Shown piece after piece: positions 5,320 to 5,703 of a DNA stretch of 5,703 bases. Within the stretch, counting starts at the first letter, position 1. Every line of letters starts with the position of its first letter. The notes under the pieces were generated by a model. That model was not told the origin of the DNA, made no database searches, and saw nothing but the letters and a program-made list of their open reading frames with translations. The translations under genes and the position numbers were made by a program. The stretch comes from JALYXS01 sp051003795 (GTDB lineage: Bacteria > Acidobacteriota > Terriglobia > Bryobacterales > Bryobacteraceae): contig JBPCKZ010000055.1 in the NCBI GenBank assembly GCA_051003795.1, forward strand, positions 1-5,703. Reading direction: 5' to 3'.

Positions 5320-5703
5320 ATGGCACGTATTGCGGGCGTCGATCTGCCGCCAAAGAAGCGAGCCGAAATCGGCTTAACGTATATTTACGGCATTGGCCGG
5401 ACGCGTTCGAAGTCGCTGCTGCACCGGGCGGGCATCGATCTCAACCGGAAAATCGGCGACTTGTCGGAAGACGACGTGAACAAGGTCCGCCAGATTCTGG
5501 AGGAAGAGGGCGCCGTCGAAGGCGACCTTCGTAAGGAAGTCTCGATGAACATCAAGCGTCACATCGAGATGGGTTCCTATCGGGGTCTGCGGCACCGCCG
5601 CGGCCTGCCGGTTCGCGGCCAGCGCAGCCACACCAATGCCCGCACCCGCAAGGGTCCCCGTCGCGGCACCGTAACGAATAAAAAGAAGGCGACTGCAAAG
5701 TAA
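5320..5703 (+). CDS. rpsM: 30S ribosomal protein S13
   Basis: S13 sits in the head of the small subunit and contacts 16S rRNA, S19, the P-site tRNA and the large subunit (bridge B1). The 127-residue protein is full length. It begins MARIAGVDLPPKKR, has the helix-two-turns-helix region ALTYIYGIG-like segment LTYIYGIGRTRS (19-30), GSYRGLRHRRGLPVRGQR (85-102) and the signature SHTNARTRKGPRRG (103-116), and ends in a lysine-rich tail (KKKATAK) as expected for rRNA and tRNA contact. The stop TAA is the last three bases of the window. In the usual order rpsK, rpsD, rpoA and rplQ follow outside. Confidence 0.98.
   Translation: MARIAGVDLPPKKRAEIGLTYIYGIGRTRSKSLLHRAGIDLNRKIGDLSEDDVNKVRQILEEEGAVEGDLRKEVSMNIKRHIEMGSYRGLRHRRGLPVRGQRSHTNARTRKGPRRGTVTNKKKATAK

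Overview
The right two thirds of the window (2122-5703) is a stretch of a bacterial ribosomal-protein operon. All genes there are on the + strand and tightly packed, in the classic order secY - adk - map - infA - rpmJ - rpsM. Each protein is recognisable from its conserved motifs and close to full length, apart from a short infA N-terminus. Junctions are overlaps or gaps of 37 bases or less (secY/adk 13-37 bases depending on the start, adk/map ATGA overlap, map/infA TGATG overlap, infA/rpmJ 12 bases, rpmJ/rpsM 10 bases), so one co-transcribed, translationally coupled unit is the natural reading. Together the genes encode the Sec channel, the AMP-recycling kinase, the enzyme that removes N-terminal methionine, initiation factor IF-1, and ribosomal proteins L36 and S13. 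The window stops exactly at the rpsM stop codon.

The left third is different. Position 555-1979 (- strand) encodes a DUF1501-family protein with a twin-arginine signal, oriented head-to-head with secY. This family is abundant in Acidobacteriota, Planctomycetota and Verrucomicrobiota. The place where rplO (L15) usually sits, directly upstream of secY, is therefore taken by an unrelated divergent gene. The 142-base gap between them is mostly a near-perfect 47-base inverted repeat built from smaller nested palindromes (1985-2100). Position 98-535 (+) encodes a 145-residue TPR-like protein that looks like the C-terminal part of a longer protein. Its apparent start codon lies inside a 20-base direct repeat (74-93 and 99-118) resembling the internal repeats at insertion-sequence ends, so it may be a truncated remnant.

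The organism is probably a member of the Acidobacteriota (Solibacter/Bryobacter-like). This is inferred from the SecY N-terminal sequence style, a Tat-targeted DUF1501 protein, the TPR protein style and a moderately high GC content. Verrucomicrobiota or Planctomycetota cannot be excluded without a search.

I found no RNA gene, CRISPR array or complete mobile element. The most unusual features are the long nested inverted repeat, the break in operon synteny that it marks, and the irregular starts of adk and infA. None of this amounts to a demonstrably new biological system.
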